Assembly: GCA_017631315.1 (NCBI GenBank)
Contig: JAGBTN010000016.1
Coordinates: forward strand, 62,001 to 126,000
Reading direction: 5' to 3'
DNA: 64,000 nucleotides
DNA from: Bacteroidaceae bacterium
GTDB lineage: Bacteria; Bacteroidota; Bacteroidia; Bacteroidales; Bacteroidaceae
The position numbers were made by a program, and so were the translations under genes. How positions within the stretch are numbered: position 1 is the first letter of the stretch; each line of letters begins with the position of its first letter. This document shows positions 8,836 to 17,216 of this stretch, in pieces. The notes under the pieces were generated by a model that did not search any database, was not told the origin of the DNA, and saw only the letters and a list, made by a program, of their open reading frames with translations.

Positions 8836-9929
8836 GCGCTAATCTCTCCTTTCTCCACAAAAAACATCTTGTTGTCGCCCTGCATCGAAGTGAGGATTGC
8901 ATCGAGGTGGTCGCGGTTGGTGTCCGTAATGAATATCTGTCCAAAGCGTTCGCCGCTGACGAGTTTAACAATCTGCTCCACTCGCATGGCATCGAGTTTG
9001 TCGAAAATATCGTCGAGCAGAAGCAGAGGTTTCGTTCTCGAACCAGTACGACCAAGAAAGTCGAACTGTGCCAACTTCAATGCAATGAGAAATGTTTTGC
9101 TTTGTCCCTGAGAACCTTCACGCCGAACGGGATAGCCATTCTGCAGCATCTCCAAATCGTCTTTGTGGACACCATGCAACGAATAGCCTACAGCTCTGTC
9201 CTTGTAGCGACCCGTTGTGAGTTGTTCGAGCAAGGGACCTCGCTGAAGTTGTGACACATAGCGCAACTCCACCTGCTCATGTCCGTTGGAAATACGGTTG
9301 TAGAACTCTTGGAAGATAGGAATAAGCTCGGTGATGTATTCACTGCGTTTGCGGAAGATATACTCTCCCTCGCGCGCCATCTGTTGCTCAAAAACAAGAA
9401 AGACCTCCGGGTCTGCCTCTTCTTCCTGTTTGAGCATTACGTTGCGTTGTTGCAAGGCTCTGTTATAGCGGAGAAGGGATTCTGTGTAAGCCGGGTCGTA
9501 CTGACAGATAACCATATCAATGAAACGGCGACGCTCCTCGCTGCCTCCTGCAACAAGCACCTGGTCGGCCGGTGACACCATAACCAACGGAATGAGACCT
9601 ATGTGCTCGCTGATGCGACGATAGGCTTTCTTGCCACGACGGACAATCTTCTTCTGCCCGACCTTAAGTCCGCAATGAATATCCTCTTTTGTGCCGTCCT
9701 CATGTTCGTACAGACCCTGCAACGACATAAACTCGCTGCCATGACGCACACTGAGCGCATCGACACTGCTGCTGTAACTACGACAGAAACTAAGGAAATG
9801 AATAGCATCCAACACATTGGTCTTACCCTCGCCATTTCCGCCAATAAAGCAATTAAGCTTAGGCGAGAAATGCAACTCGGCTTCTCCAATGTTCTTATAA
9901 TTAAATATAGTAAGGTCTGTCAGTCTCAT
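8832..9929 (-). CDS. recF: DNA replication and repair protein RecF
   Basis: This 365-residue SMC-like ATPase binds gapped DNA and helps RecOR load RecA. It has Walker A near residues 30-37 (GGNGEGKT), the signature GSQGQSKTF, and Walker B LLLLDDIFDKLD. The frame runs 10 codons further up, but MRLTDLTIFNYKN at 9929 is the family start, and a TATCTTTGC box (9945-9937) falls in the upstream extension. If that box is the promoter, the leader is only a few bases long. The gene is translationally coupled to the DUF721 gene. Confidence 0.96.
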   Translation of the reverse strand: MRLTDLTIFNYKNIGEAELHFSPKLNCFIGGNGEGKTNVLDAIHFLSFCRSYSSSVDALSVRHGSEFMSLQGLYEHEDGTKEDIHCGLKVGQKKIVRRGKKAYRRISEHIGLIPLVMVSPADQVLVAGGSEERRRFIDMVICQYDPAYTESLLRYNRALQQRNVMLKQEEEADPEVFLVFEQQMAREGEYIFRKRSEYITELIPIFQEFYNRISNGHEQVELRYVSQLQRGPLLEQLTTGRYKDRAVGYSLHGVHKDDLEMLQNGYPVRREGSQGQSKTFLIALKLAQFDFLGRTGSRTKPLLLLDDIFDKLDAMRVEQIVKLVSGERFGQIFITDTNRDHLDAILTSMQGDNKMFFVEKGEISA

Positions 9930-10016
9930 TGTCTTTGCAAAGATAGGCGTTATCAACAAAAGAAATAAGAGAAAAGCATAAAATCATCTATTAAAGATAT
10001 AATTTTGATTTTGGGA

Positions 10017-10049
10017 TTTTGTATTTCAAATTAAAAGTCTTACCTTTGC
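10017..10049 (+). promoter_or_regulatory. Promoter of the TPR protein-ribH unit
   Basis: TTTTG at 10017-10021, 19 bases, then TACCTTTGC at 10041-10049. This is a full match to the Bacteroidota consensus. Confidence 0.8.
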
Positions 10050-10080
10050 ACGCAAAATAAACAAAAAACAACACACTAAA

Positions 10081-10752
10081 ATGTCAAAGAAAAACGCAAA
10101 GACTCAGGTCAACGAGTTCGACGAAACACTCGCTGCCTCTAAATCATTCTTCGAGAAGAACCAGAAAGCAATCCTGTGGGGTGGCGGCGGCTTGCTGGCC
10201 ATCGTCATCATCGCACTGCTCGTTCACCAGTTCTACATCACCCCTCTCAACAACCGTGCAAACGAGAGCATCTTCCACGCAGAACAAGCTTTCATTGATG
10301 GCAACTACGAAAAAGCACTCAACGGAGATGGCGAAAGCATGGGCTTCCTTGCTGTTATCGACGAGTTCGGCAACACCAAAGCCGGCAACATCGCTTGCCT
10401 CTATGCTGCAAAATGCTATGCCGCAACAGAAAAATACCAGGAAGCCATCGAGATGCTCGACAGATTCAGCAACTGCGACGACGAAATGATCAGCCCCGCT
10501 GCCATTGCACTCAAAGGTAACTGCTATGCTGAACTTGGCGAAAACGAAAAAGCTGCCGAACTGTTGCTGAAAGCTGCAAAAGAAGCAGACAACAACACCA
10601 TCAGCCCCACTTGCCTGCTGCAGGCCGGCCAAATCTATACATCTCTCGGCCAAAACGAAAAGGCACTTGACTGCTACAACCAAATTAAGAGCAAGTACCA
10701 GCAGAGCAATGCCTACTACGAAATCGACAAGTATATCGAGGCTTGCAAATAA
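10081..10752 (+). CDS. Membrane-anchored TPR protein (YfgM-like)
   Basis: The protein has 223 residues. A short cytoplasmic N-terminus is followed by one membrane helix near residues 31-50, then an outside part made of TPR-like helix pairs (residues about 60-215), including CLYAAKCYAATEKYQEAIEML and LQAGQIYTSLGQNEKALDCY. The plan is that of YfgM-type proteins, which bind the secretion machinery and periplasmic chaperones. No enzyme motif is present. It lies 15 bases before ribH, in one transcript with a consensus promoter. Confidence 0.85.
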   Translation: MSKKNAKTQVNEFDETLAASKSFFEKNQKAILWGGGGLLAIVIIALLVHQFYITPLNNRANESIFHAEQAFIDGNYEKALNGDGESMGFLAVIDEFGNTKAGNIACLYAAKCYAATEKYQEAIEMLDRFSNCDDEMISPAAIALKGNCYAELGENEKAAELLLKAAKEADNNTISPTCLLQAGQIYTSLGQNEKALDCYNQIKSKYQQSNAYYEIDKYIEACK

Positions 10753-10767
10753 GAAGGAACACACAAA

Positions 10768-11250
10768 ATGGCATCTTCCCTCCACAATCTCTCTGACTAC
10801 AACGTACACTCCGTGCCCGATGCAACAGGCATGAGAGTAGGCATCGTGGTCAGCGAATGGAACGAAAAAATAACAGGTGCACTGCTCGACGGCGCATGCA
10901 AAACACTTATGAAGCATGGTGTCCGCGAGGAGAGCATCAACATCAAAACCGTCCCAGGCAGTTTTGAACTTGTATATGGTGCTGCACGCTTTGTCAGCTC
11001 CGGCCTGGTAGACGTTGTCATCGCCATCGGATGTGTCATTCGAGGCGACACACCACACTTCGATTACATCTGTCAAGGCGTTACACAAGGCCTGGCCGAC
11101 TTAAATAAAGAAGGCAAAATTCCCGTCATCTACGGCTTGCTCACCTGCAACACACTCGAGCAGGCACAAGAACGTTGTGGCGGAATGCTCGGCAACAAAG
11201 GCGACGAATGTGCCATCACCGCCATCAAGATGGTAAAAGGTTGGGAATAA
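10768..11250 (+). CDS. ribH: 6,7-dimethyl-8-ribityllumazine synthase
   Basis: This 160-residue enzyme makes the lumazine that becomes riboflavin and forms an icosahedral or pentameric shell. The motifs are [28 protein letters not shown], the [17 protein letters not shown] block with the catalytic His, and [18 protein letters not shown]. Length is normal. A terminator follows within 32 bases. Other rib genes are not in the window. Confidence 0.97.
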   Translation: MASSLHNLSDYNVHSVPDATGMRVGIVVSEWNEKITGALLDGACKTLMKHGVREESINIKTVPGSFELVYGAARFVSSGLVDVVIAIGCVIRGDTPHFDYICQGVTQGLADLNKEGKIPVIYGLLTCNTLEQAQERCGGMLGNKGDECAITAIKMVKGWE

Positions 11251-11281
11251 ATCCACTACCCTATTATTTACAGACACACAT

Positions 11282-11313
11282 AAAGTGCTGCACGGACATC
11301 CATGCAGCACTTT
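11282..11313 (+). terminator. Terminator after ribH
   Basis: AAAGTGCTGCA (11282-11292) pairs with TGCAGCACTTT (11303-11313) around a 10-base loop; a CTTTAT stretch follows. Confidence 0.8.
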
Positions 11314-11370
11314 CTTTATAATGACGGGAAACGCCAAATAAGAAAACACCCTTTAGCAGAAAAGAAAGAT

Positions 11371-11400
11371 AATGGGGAGATGCTATTGCGTCTCCCCATT
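11371..11400 (-). terminator. Terminator after ilvE
   Basis: AATGGGGAGA and TCTCCCCATT form a perfect 10-base stem around a 10-base loop. On the minus strand ATCTTTCTTTTCT follows. It lies 25 bases past the ilvE stop. Confidence 0.75.
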
Positions 11401-11425
11401 ATGAATATTGTTAAATGAAAAAATA

Positions 11426-12448
11426 CTACTCGATGACAACACGCGTCCAGCCGTGCTCGTCGGGTTCAATGCCATACTGTATGTTGCGCAGCTTTTCATA
11501 AAGTATACGACAAATTGGACCTGGCTGTCCATCCTTACTGATAATGAAACTTTGTTTCGTGTCGAGGTCATCGATGCGTTCTATAGGGCTGATAACAGCT
11601 GCCGTTCCGCAAGCACCAGCTTCTTCGAATGTTGCAAGTTCTTCTTCTGGAATCTGTCGGCGTTCCACTTTCATACCAAGGTCCATTGCCAACTGCATAA
11701 GACTCTTGTTCGTAATACTCGGCAGGATGCTGGAACTCTTGGGAGTAACATATGTATTGTCCTTTATGCCGAAGAAATTTGCAGCACCACATTCGTCCAT
11801 ATATTTCTTTTCCTTCGCATCAAGATAGAACTCGCAACTATAGCCCAAGTCGTGCGCCAACTTGTTCGCTCTAAGACTTGCCGCATAGTTACCTCCAACC
11901 TTATACACACCTGTGCCAAGCGGTGCTGAACGGTCATACTCACGTACAATAACATATGGATTGGCTGCGAAACCACCCTTGAAGTACGGACCTACTGGTG
12001 TAACGAAAATAACAAAGAGATACTCCTCTGCAGGATGAACACCAACCTGTGCACTCGTTCCAATCAGAAGAGGACGAATGTAGAGTGTGGCTCCACTCTC
12101 GTAAGGCGGAATGAAATGTTCATTCAGGCGTATCACTTTCTCAACCATCTCAATAAACATCTCTGTAGGCACCTCTGGCATGAGTATGCCTCGACAAGTA
12201 CTCTGCAAACGAGCTGCATTCTCATCGATTCGGAACACACGCACCTTTCCGTCAGGACAACGATAGGCTTTTAGTCCTTCGAATGCTTCCTGCCCATAGT
12301 GCAGGCAGGTTGCTGCCATGTGCATAGGAATGGTTTCCTCGCTGCAAACCTCTATCTCACCCCATGCTCCGTTACGATAGTAACAGCGCACATTATAGTC
12401 CGTCTTCATGTAACCAAACGACAGGTTACTCCAATCTATTTCCTTCAT
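11426..12448 (-). CDS. ilvE: Branched-chain amino acid aminotransferase
   Basis: This 340-residue PLP enzyme of fold type IV transfers the amino group to or from valine, leucine and isoleucine. The PLP lysine is K183 in VYKVGGNYAASL. Other marks are HYGQEAFEGLKAYR near residue 50 and the C-terminal block EEAGACGTAAVISPIERI. Its length is that of the eukaryote-like BCAT type common in Bacteroidota. It follows xseB by 69 bases, but a TAACTTTGC box overlapping the xseB stop suggests its own promoter. Confidence 0.96.
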   Translation of the reverse strand: MKEIDWSNLSFGYMKTDYNVRCYYRNGAWGEIEVCSEETIPMHMAATCLHYGQEAFEGLKAYRCPDGKVRVFRIDENAARLQSTCRGILMPEVPTEMFIEMVEKVIRLNEHFIPPYESGATLYIRPLLIGTSAQVGVHPAEEYLFVIFVTPVGPYFKGGFAANPYVIVREYDRSAPLGTGVYKVGGNYAASLRANKLAHDLGYSCEFYLDAKEKKYMDECGAANFFGIKDNTYVTPKSSSILPSITNKSLMQLAMDLGMKVERRQIPEEELATFEEAGACGTAAVISPIERIDDLDTKQSFIISKDGQPGPICRILYEKLRNIQYGIEPDEHGWTRVVIE

Positions 12449-12511
12449 AATGAAGTTCCTTCTATGCTCCCCCTTGAGGAAGATCCTTTAAATTTTGAAT
12501 TATATTTGTAT

Positions 12512-12520
12512 GCAAAGTTA
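12512..12520 (-). promoter_or_regulatory. Putative -7 box for ilvE, overlapping the xseB stop
   Basis: TAACTTTGC on the minus strand (12520-12512) matches the Bacteroidota -7 consensus. No -33 element is found at the expected distance, so support is partial. Confidence 0.5.
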
Positions 12521-12718
12521 CTCTTTTTCCTCGATATTAAGTAAGGATTTGCAGTTTTTTTCTGCCTCGTAGAGTTTTTCATGACAATACTTCATTAACT
12601 CTTGTGCATCACGAAGGCGTGTTGCCATCTCGTCGATGCCGATTTCACCTCGTTCCATCTGCAAAGTCATTTCCTCGAGTCGCTGCATAGCCTGCTCGTA
12701 AGTCAGTTCTTCTTTCAT
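12518..12718 (-). CDS. xseB: Exodeoxyribonuclease VII small subunit
   Basis: This 66-residue helical protein matches XseB: EELTYEQAMQRLEEMTLQME, then GEIGIDEMATRLRDAQELM. It joins XseA in several copies to form exonuclease VII, which cuts single-stranded DNA from both ends. It overlaps xseA by four bases (ATGA). Confidence 0.94.
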   Translation of the reverse strand: MKEELTYEQAMQRLEEMTLQMERGEIGIDEMATRLRDAQELMKYCHEKLYEAEKNCKSLLNIEEKE

Positions 12719-13974
12719 GTATCTACAATTGATTTGATTGTTCCGTATTCTGTATATGTATGTAACACATCGCCTTTCTGAAGGCCTTCTGCGCTGCGTA
12801 CCAATTTGCCTTTACATGTCGTGATACTATAGCCACGACGAAGTAAAAGTTTAGGATCGAGACTTTCAATGCGTTGTTTCATAAGCTCGAGACGATGCTT
12901 CTCTTGTTCGATGCAACGAGTGCTCACTAAAGTAAGTCTTTGACAAAGAAGTTGAAGCGTATTATGATGACTTTGACCTATGTTCGTAAAAAGCAAAGGT
13001 AACACCATACGTAGACGTTCGAGTCTTTGACATTCATGTTGTATTCGCTCTTGGGCAAGGCGCGTGATGCGCAGATAGAGGTCATCAAGCAGAGCAGCCT
13101 CTTGCGCCTGATGTTCAATCAGGAAAGCAGCAGCAGCAGTCGGTGTCTTGACACGCGTATGCGCCACAAAGTCTATGACTGTTTCGTCGCGTTCATGACC
13201 GATACCCGTCAGCACTGGCAACGGATATTGTGCTATGCATGCAGCAAGTTCATAATTGTCGTAATCGCTCAAATCACTGCTAGCTCCACCACCTCTTATG
13301 ATAACAACGATATCGAAAGGGACTCCACCTCCGCTCTCGTCGCTGCAGGACGAGATTGTTTCGAGAGCAGCGATAATACTGGAAGGTACTTGTTCTCCCT
13401 GCATGACCGCAGGGAATAGCTGAACATCAAAATGAAAACCATAGACATTCTGTTCCAGCTGATGGCAGAAATCGCCATAACCAGCTGCTGTTGCACTACT
13501 TATCACAGCAATGCGCCTAAACAATCGTGGCAAAGATAGTGTCTGATTATCATGCAGAATACCGTCACGCTCGAGTTGTAGAAGTATTTCACGACGACGC
13601 TTGGCGAGATCGCCCAATGTGTATGTGGAGTCAATGTCTAGGATGTTGAGCGAATAACCATACTGCTCGTGGAATGACACCTTCACCTGCAGCCTTACTT
13701 GCAAACCTTTTCTGAGCGTTTCGCCAGACTCTTTTTGGAAACGTAAGCGAAGGATATTATAGTTGCGAGCCCAGCAAGTAATACGGGCACGAGCTACAAT
13801 GCGATCGCCACCTTCGTCCTTCTGCACAAGTTCCCCATAGAAATGTCCACCGAAAGCAGGCGTACTGACATCACTCAATTCGCCCGTCACCCAGCAAGGC
13901 TCATCAAGATGACCTTCAACAACCTCTCTTACGAAGGCATTCAACTCAAAAAGTGTCAGTGTTTCGTTTGACAT
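12715..13974 (-). CDS. xseA: Exodeoxyribonuclease VII large subunit
   Basis: This 419-residue catalytic subunit has an N-terminal OB fold (residues 1-100, with CWVTGELSDVS and GHFYGELVQKD), then the nuclease core with IAVISSATAAGYGDF, the VVIIRGGGASSDLSDYDNYELA block and TGIGHERDETVIDFVA, followed by a long coiled-coil part and a short C-terminal segment (LLRRGYSIT). It makes single-strand cuts processed to short oligonucleotides. A possible TATTTTTGC -7 box lies at 14002-13994. Confidence 0.97.
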   Translation of the reverse strand: MSNETLTLFELNAFVREVVEGHLDEPCWVTGELSDVSTPAFGGHFYGELVQKDEGGDRIVARARITCWARNYNILRLRFQKESGETLRKGLQVRLQVKVSFHEQYGYSLNILDIDSTYTLGDLAKRRREILLQLERDGILHDNQTLSLPRLFRRIAVISSATAAGYGDFCHQLEQNVYGFHFDVQLFPAVMQGEQVPSSIIAALETISSCSDESGGGVPFDIVVIIRGGGASSDLSDYDNYELAACIAQYPLPVLTGIGHERDETVIDFVAHTRVKTPTAAAAFLIEHQAQEAALLDDLYLRITRLAQERIQHECQRLERLRMVLPLLFTNIGQSHHNTLQLLCQRLTLVSTRCIEQEKHRLELMKQRIESLDPKLLLRRGYSITTCKGKLVRSAEGLQKGDVLHTYTEYGTIKSIVDT

Positions 13975-14108
13975 TAATGTGCAGATTGTTCATGCAAAAA
14001 TAATAAAAGTTTTGCGAACAAAGAATATACAGATTAGAGAAATGCATCGAATCGGTATAAAAGCGAAAACAAGACCTATTCTTTCATCGAGAATATATAA
14101 TTTATATG

Positions 14109-14117
14109 TATCTTTGT
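14109..14117 (+). promoter_or_regulatory. Putative -7 box for msrA
   Basis: TATCTTTGT fits the -7 consensus (last base T rather than C), 30 bases before the msrA ATG. A -33 TTTG at the right distance is not seen. Confidence 0.45.
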
Positions 14118-14147
14118 ACCAGCATTAAAAACACAACATAAACTACA

Positions 14148-14672
14148 ATGATAAAAGACATTTATCTTGCCGGTGGTTGTTTTTGGGGAACAGAACATTA
14201 CTTTAAGCAGATAAAAGGCGTAAAGGAAACAGAGGTGGGCTTTGCTAATGGGCATACAGAAAATCCCACATACCAAGAAGTCTATACCGACACAACCGGA
14301 TTCACAGAAACTGTGCACATAAAGTACAATCTTGAAGAGGTCAGTCTGGAATTCTTACTTAAAATGTTCTTCAAGGCTATAGACCCAACAAGTCTCAACA
14401 AACAAGGGCACGACGAAGGAACACGCTACCGTACCGGTATTTATTACATCAATGAAGAAGACATTGATGTAATAAATAAGGTCTACAATGAAGAACAGAA
14501 GCATTACAACCAACCATTAGCAGTAGAGATATTGCCTTTAGAGAATTACTATTCTGCCGAAGAGTATCATCAAGACTACCTCGATAAAAACCCTACCGGA
14601 TATTGTCATCTACCTCTCTCTCTATTCAAGTTTGCAAAAGAAGCAAAAGAAGAAGATTTATTGAGCGAATGA
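14148..14672 (+). CDS. msrA: Peptide methionine-(S)-S-oxide reductase
   Basis: This 174-residue enzyme repairs oxidised methionine. The catalytic cysteine is C11 in the GGCFWGTEHYF motif. The conserved GFANGHTENPTYQEVYT and GTRYRTGIYY blocks follow. There is no signal peptide, so it is cytoplasmic. It is a single-gene unit closed by a bidirectional hairpin shared with the mmd operon. Confidence 0.97.
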   Translation: MIKDIYLAGGCFWGTEHYFKQIKGVKETEVGFANGHTENPTYQEVYTDTTGFTETVHIKYNLEEVSLEFLLKMFFKAIDPTSLNKQGHDEGTRYRTGIYYINEEDIDVINKVYNEEQKHYNQPLAVEILPLENYYSAEEYHQDYLDKNPTGYCHLPLSLFKFAKEAKEEDLLSE

Positions 14673-14721
14673 AGCAATAAGATACGATATCAAAACGAGT
14701 ACATAAATAAACTCAACAAAA

Positions 14722-14752
14722 AATCCGCAATGCCAATAAGACATTGCGGATT
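14722..14752. terminator. Bidirectional terminator between msrA and the mmd operon
   Basis: AATCCGCAATG (14722-14732) pairs with CATTGCGGATT (14742-14752). CTATTTTATT follows on the + strand and an A/T-rich stretch (TTTTTTGTTG) on the minus strand. Confidence 0.8.
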
Positions 14753-14792
14753 CTATTTTATTACTTATTAAATACTGTTTAGACTCTGCTTC

Positions 14793-16070
14793 TTAACCGC
14801 AGAAGCTAAGCAGGATACCTGCTGCAACAGCACTACCGATAACGCCTGCCACATTGGGGCCCATAGCGTGCATCAGCAGGAAGTTACGGGGATCTGCCTT
14901 CTGACCCTCAACTTGGCTAACACGAGCTGCCATAGGAACTGCACTAACACCTGCACTGCCAATGAGGGGATTAATTTTCTCCTTCAAGAAAAGGTTCATG
15001 AACTTAGCCATCAACACACCACCTGCGCTACCAATGCCAAAGGCTACGATACCAACACACAAAATGGCAATTGTCTGGAAATTAAGGAAGGCACTGGCTG
15101 TAGCCGTTGCACCTACCGTCACACCCAACATGATGACAACTATATTGTTAAGTTCGTTCTGTGCAGCCTTGCTTAAACGTTCTACAACACCGCACTCCTT
15201 GAAGAGATTGCCAAGCATCAAGCAACCAATAAGTGTACCGGCTGAAGGAACAATAAGACTAACAACAATAGCAACAACAATGGGGAAAATAATCTTCTCC
15301 TTCTTGCTGACCTGACGAAGTTGATTCATACGAATCATACGCTCCTTCTTTGTTGTTAAAGCACGCATAATGGGAGGCTGAATAACAGGCACCAAAGCCA
15401 TATAGCTATAAGCAGCAACAGCAATGGGACCAAGCAATTCAGGAGCCAGTTTAGAAGTAAGGAAAATTGCCGTAGGTCCGTCTGCGCCACCAATGATACC
15501 AATAGATGCCGACTGTGCTGCGGTAAATCCAAAGACGTCAATCTGAGTTACGAGGAACGTCGCAAAGATACCCAACTGGGCTGCAGCGCCCAGCAGAAGG
15601 CTCTTAGGATTAGCTATCAGCGGACCAAAATCTGTCATCGCACCTACACCCAGGAAGATGAGGCAAGGGTAGATGCCTGCCTTAACACCAATGTATAAAA
15701 CATCGAGCAAACCACCATGAGCCATGATATAGCCATAACTATGGTAATTAGGACTATTCGGATTCAAGAACTCGTTGTTCCACATATCAGAATCAAAGAG
15801 ACCAGCACCAGGGAGATTACTGAGAATCATACCGAAGGCGATGGGGAGGAGCAACAGGGGTTCATACTCTTTCTTGATGGCAAGATAAAGTAAGACACAG
15901 CCTATGAGAATCATTACTGCATTCTTCCAACCTTCTTCTGTAATGAAGAAAGTAACGAAGCCCATCTCATTGAAGAAGTCATTCAGACCTTGCTCCAAGT
16001 CGAAATCTGCAGCCATCATAGGAGCGGCAACCATCAAGAAGAGCAAAAGCAGACTAATAAACTTTTTCAT
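14793..16070 (-). CDS. mmdB: Na+-pumping methylmalonyl-CoA decarboxylase, beta subunit
   Basis: This 425-residue integral membrane protein couples decarboxylation of carboxybiotin to Na+ export. It is rich in membrane helices, with the conserved [34 protein letters not shown] region and the C-terminal [18 protein letters not shown] and [23 protein letters not shown] blocks of the OadB/MmdB/GcdB family. A signal-like N-terminus is followed by an extra periplasmic stretch near residues 20-45. It is the last gene of the operon. Choice of MmdB over OadB rests on mmdA in the operon. Confidence 0.92.
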   Translation of the reverse strand: MKKFISLLLLFLMVAAPMMAADFDLEQGLNDFFNEMGFVTFFITEEGWKNAVMILIGCVLLYLAIKKEYEPLLLLPIAFGMILSNLPGAGLFDSDMWNNEFLNPNSPNYHSYGYIMAHGGLLDVLYIGVKAGIYPCLIFLGVGAMTDFGPLIANPKSLLLGAAAQLGIFATFLVTQIDVFGFTAAQSASIGIIGGADGPTAIFLTSKLAPELLGPIAVAAYSYMALVPVIQPPIMRALTTKKERMIRMNQLRQVSKKEKIIFPIVVAIVVSLIVPSAGTLIGCLMLGNLFKECGVVERLSKAAQNELNNIVVIMLGVTVGATATASAFLNFQTIAILCVGIVAFGIGSAGGVLMAKFMNLFLKEKINPLIGSAGVSAVPMAARVSQVEGQKADPRNFLLMHAMGPNVAGVIGSAVAAGILLSFCG

Positions 16071-16095
16071 ATCTCTTATAAATTGTGAAAAAATA

Positions 16096-16800
16096 TTAGT
16101 TCAATTCTACAAGAGCTTGTCCACATTGAACCTGAGCACCAGCCTCAACAAGAATTGCCTTAATGGTACCTGCAAACTCGGAAGTAATGTTGTTCTCCAT
16201 CTTCATAGCCTCCATCAAGAGAACGGTGTCGCCTACGTTGACGGTGTCACCTACTTTTGAAACAATCTTTGTAACGGTTCCGGGTAAGGGAGCAGTTACA
16301 ACCTTTGCACCAACGGGAGCCGATGCAGGAGCAGGAGCGGCAACAGGTGCAGCCACAGGAGCGACTGGCGCAGCCTTCGGAGCAACCTCTGGTTTTGCGG
16401 CAACACAATCTGCTACCATCTCAACGAGCAAGTCGCCTTGATTCACACTCTGACCGGGAGTAACTGCCACACGCTGAACTGTGCCATCAACATCACTTAC
16501 GATATCGTTAGCCATCTTCATTGCTTCAATAACAAGCAATACATCGCCACGCTTTACGTGCTGGCCATTTGCTACGTTAATCTTTGTAACTGTGCCAGGG
16601 AGTTCGCTGTTAACATTCTTAGGTCCACCGGTTTGGGCACCTGCAGCAGCCATTGCAACACGGGGAGCCTGAGCCTTTGTTTGAGGTACTTCTACCTGAT
16701 AAGTTTGACCATTGACGGTAACCTTCATCTGTCCGCCATTGAGGTCCTCAACAGTGGCTGTATAGTCTTTGCCACTTATCTTAAATTTGAATTCTTTCAT
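16096..16800 (-). CDS. mmdC: Biotin carrier subunit with two biotinyl domains
   Basis: The protein has 234 residues. An N-terminal adaptor (1-45) is followed by one biotinyl domain (about 62-130) with biotin site K95 in IEAMKMAND, an Ala/Pro-rich flexible linker (about 134-168, repeats of APVA), and a second biotinyl domain (169-234) with K200 in MEAMKMENN. Usual MmdC/GcdC carriers have one such domain at the C terminus. It carries CO2 from the carboxyltransferase to the membrane pump. It lies between mmdD and mmdB; the spacer before it holds a 7-base repeat array. Confidence 0.9.
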   Translation of the reverse strand: MKEFKFKISGKDYTATVEDLNGGQMKVTVNGQTYQVEVPQTKAQAPRVAMAAAGAQTGGPKNVNSELPGTVTKINVANGQHVKRGDVLLVIEAMKMANDIVSDVDGTVQRVAVTPGQSVNQGDLLVEMVADCVAAKPEVAPKAAPVAPVAAPVAAPAPASAPVGAKVVTAPLPGTVTKIVSKVGDTVNVGDTVLLMEAMKMENNITSEFAGTIKAILVEAGAQVQCGQALVELN

Positions 16801-16822
16801 TTGTTTTTATTAGTTGACAAGT

Positions 16823-16857
16823 TAATTCGTAACTCTTAACTCTTAATTCGTAACTAT
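16823..16857. repeat. Five tandem 7-base units (TAAYTCK) in the mmd operon spacer
   Basis: Units starting at 16823, 16830, 16837, 16844 and 16851 read TAATTCG, TAACTCT, TAACTCT, TAATTCG, TAACTAT. The array fills most of the 57-base gap between mmdD and mmdC, right up to the mmdD stop codon. Confidence 0.8.
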
Positions 16858-17184
16858 TTAAAGCCTCGGGTTCAACTGAGCACCCCAAGCAGAGTCGTAT
16901 GGAGAAATCGTAAGAACACGACTCTCACTATTATTGATCTCCTCGAAATAGAGATAAAGTGCTGTTGCAACAGCCGCCTTATCCTCTTCGCTGGCTTTCT
17001 CTAAGCCTTTTGACTGTTCAGGGCTTCCCTTAACTGTCTTTGTCTTTATTGATGTTTGCTTCTTGGAAACAAGACTAAAGATATTCAAAATAGCAACCAG
17101 AATAACCAAAATAGCAAATACCACCAACATGGAGATGCCTGCCAAAAGCCAGTTTTGAGGATCTGTTATAGAAAGAAAATACAT
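16858..17184 (-). CDS. mmdD: Sodium pump decarboxylase gamma/delta-type small subunit
   Basis: This 108-residue protein has one membrane helix near residues 14-38 (LLAGISMLVVFAILVILVAIL), a lysine/glutamate linker and a C-terminal soluble tail with ALYLYFEEINNSESRVLTI. This is the OadG/MmdD plan: the small subunit holds the carboxyltransferase and biotin subunits to the membrane pump. It lies 32 bases after mmdA and before the biotin subunit. Confidence 0.87.
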   Translation of the reverse strand: MYFLSITDPQNWLLAGISMLVVFAILVILVAILNIFSLVSKKQTSIKTKTVKGSPEQSKGLEKASEEDKAAVATALYLYFEEINNSESRVLTISPYDSAWGAQLNPRL

Positions 17185-17216
17185 TTCTAATTATATTTTT
17201 AATGATTTCGAATTCC

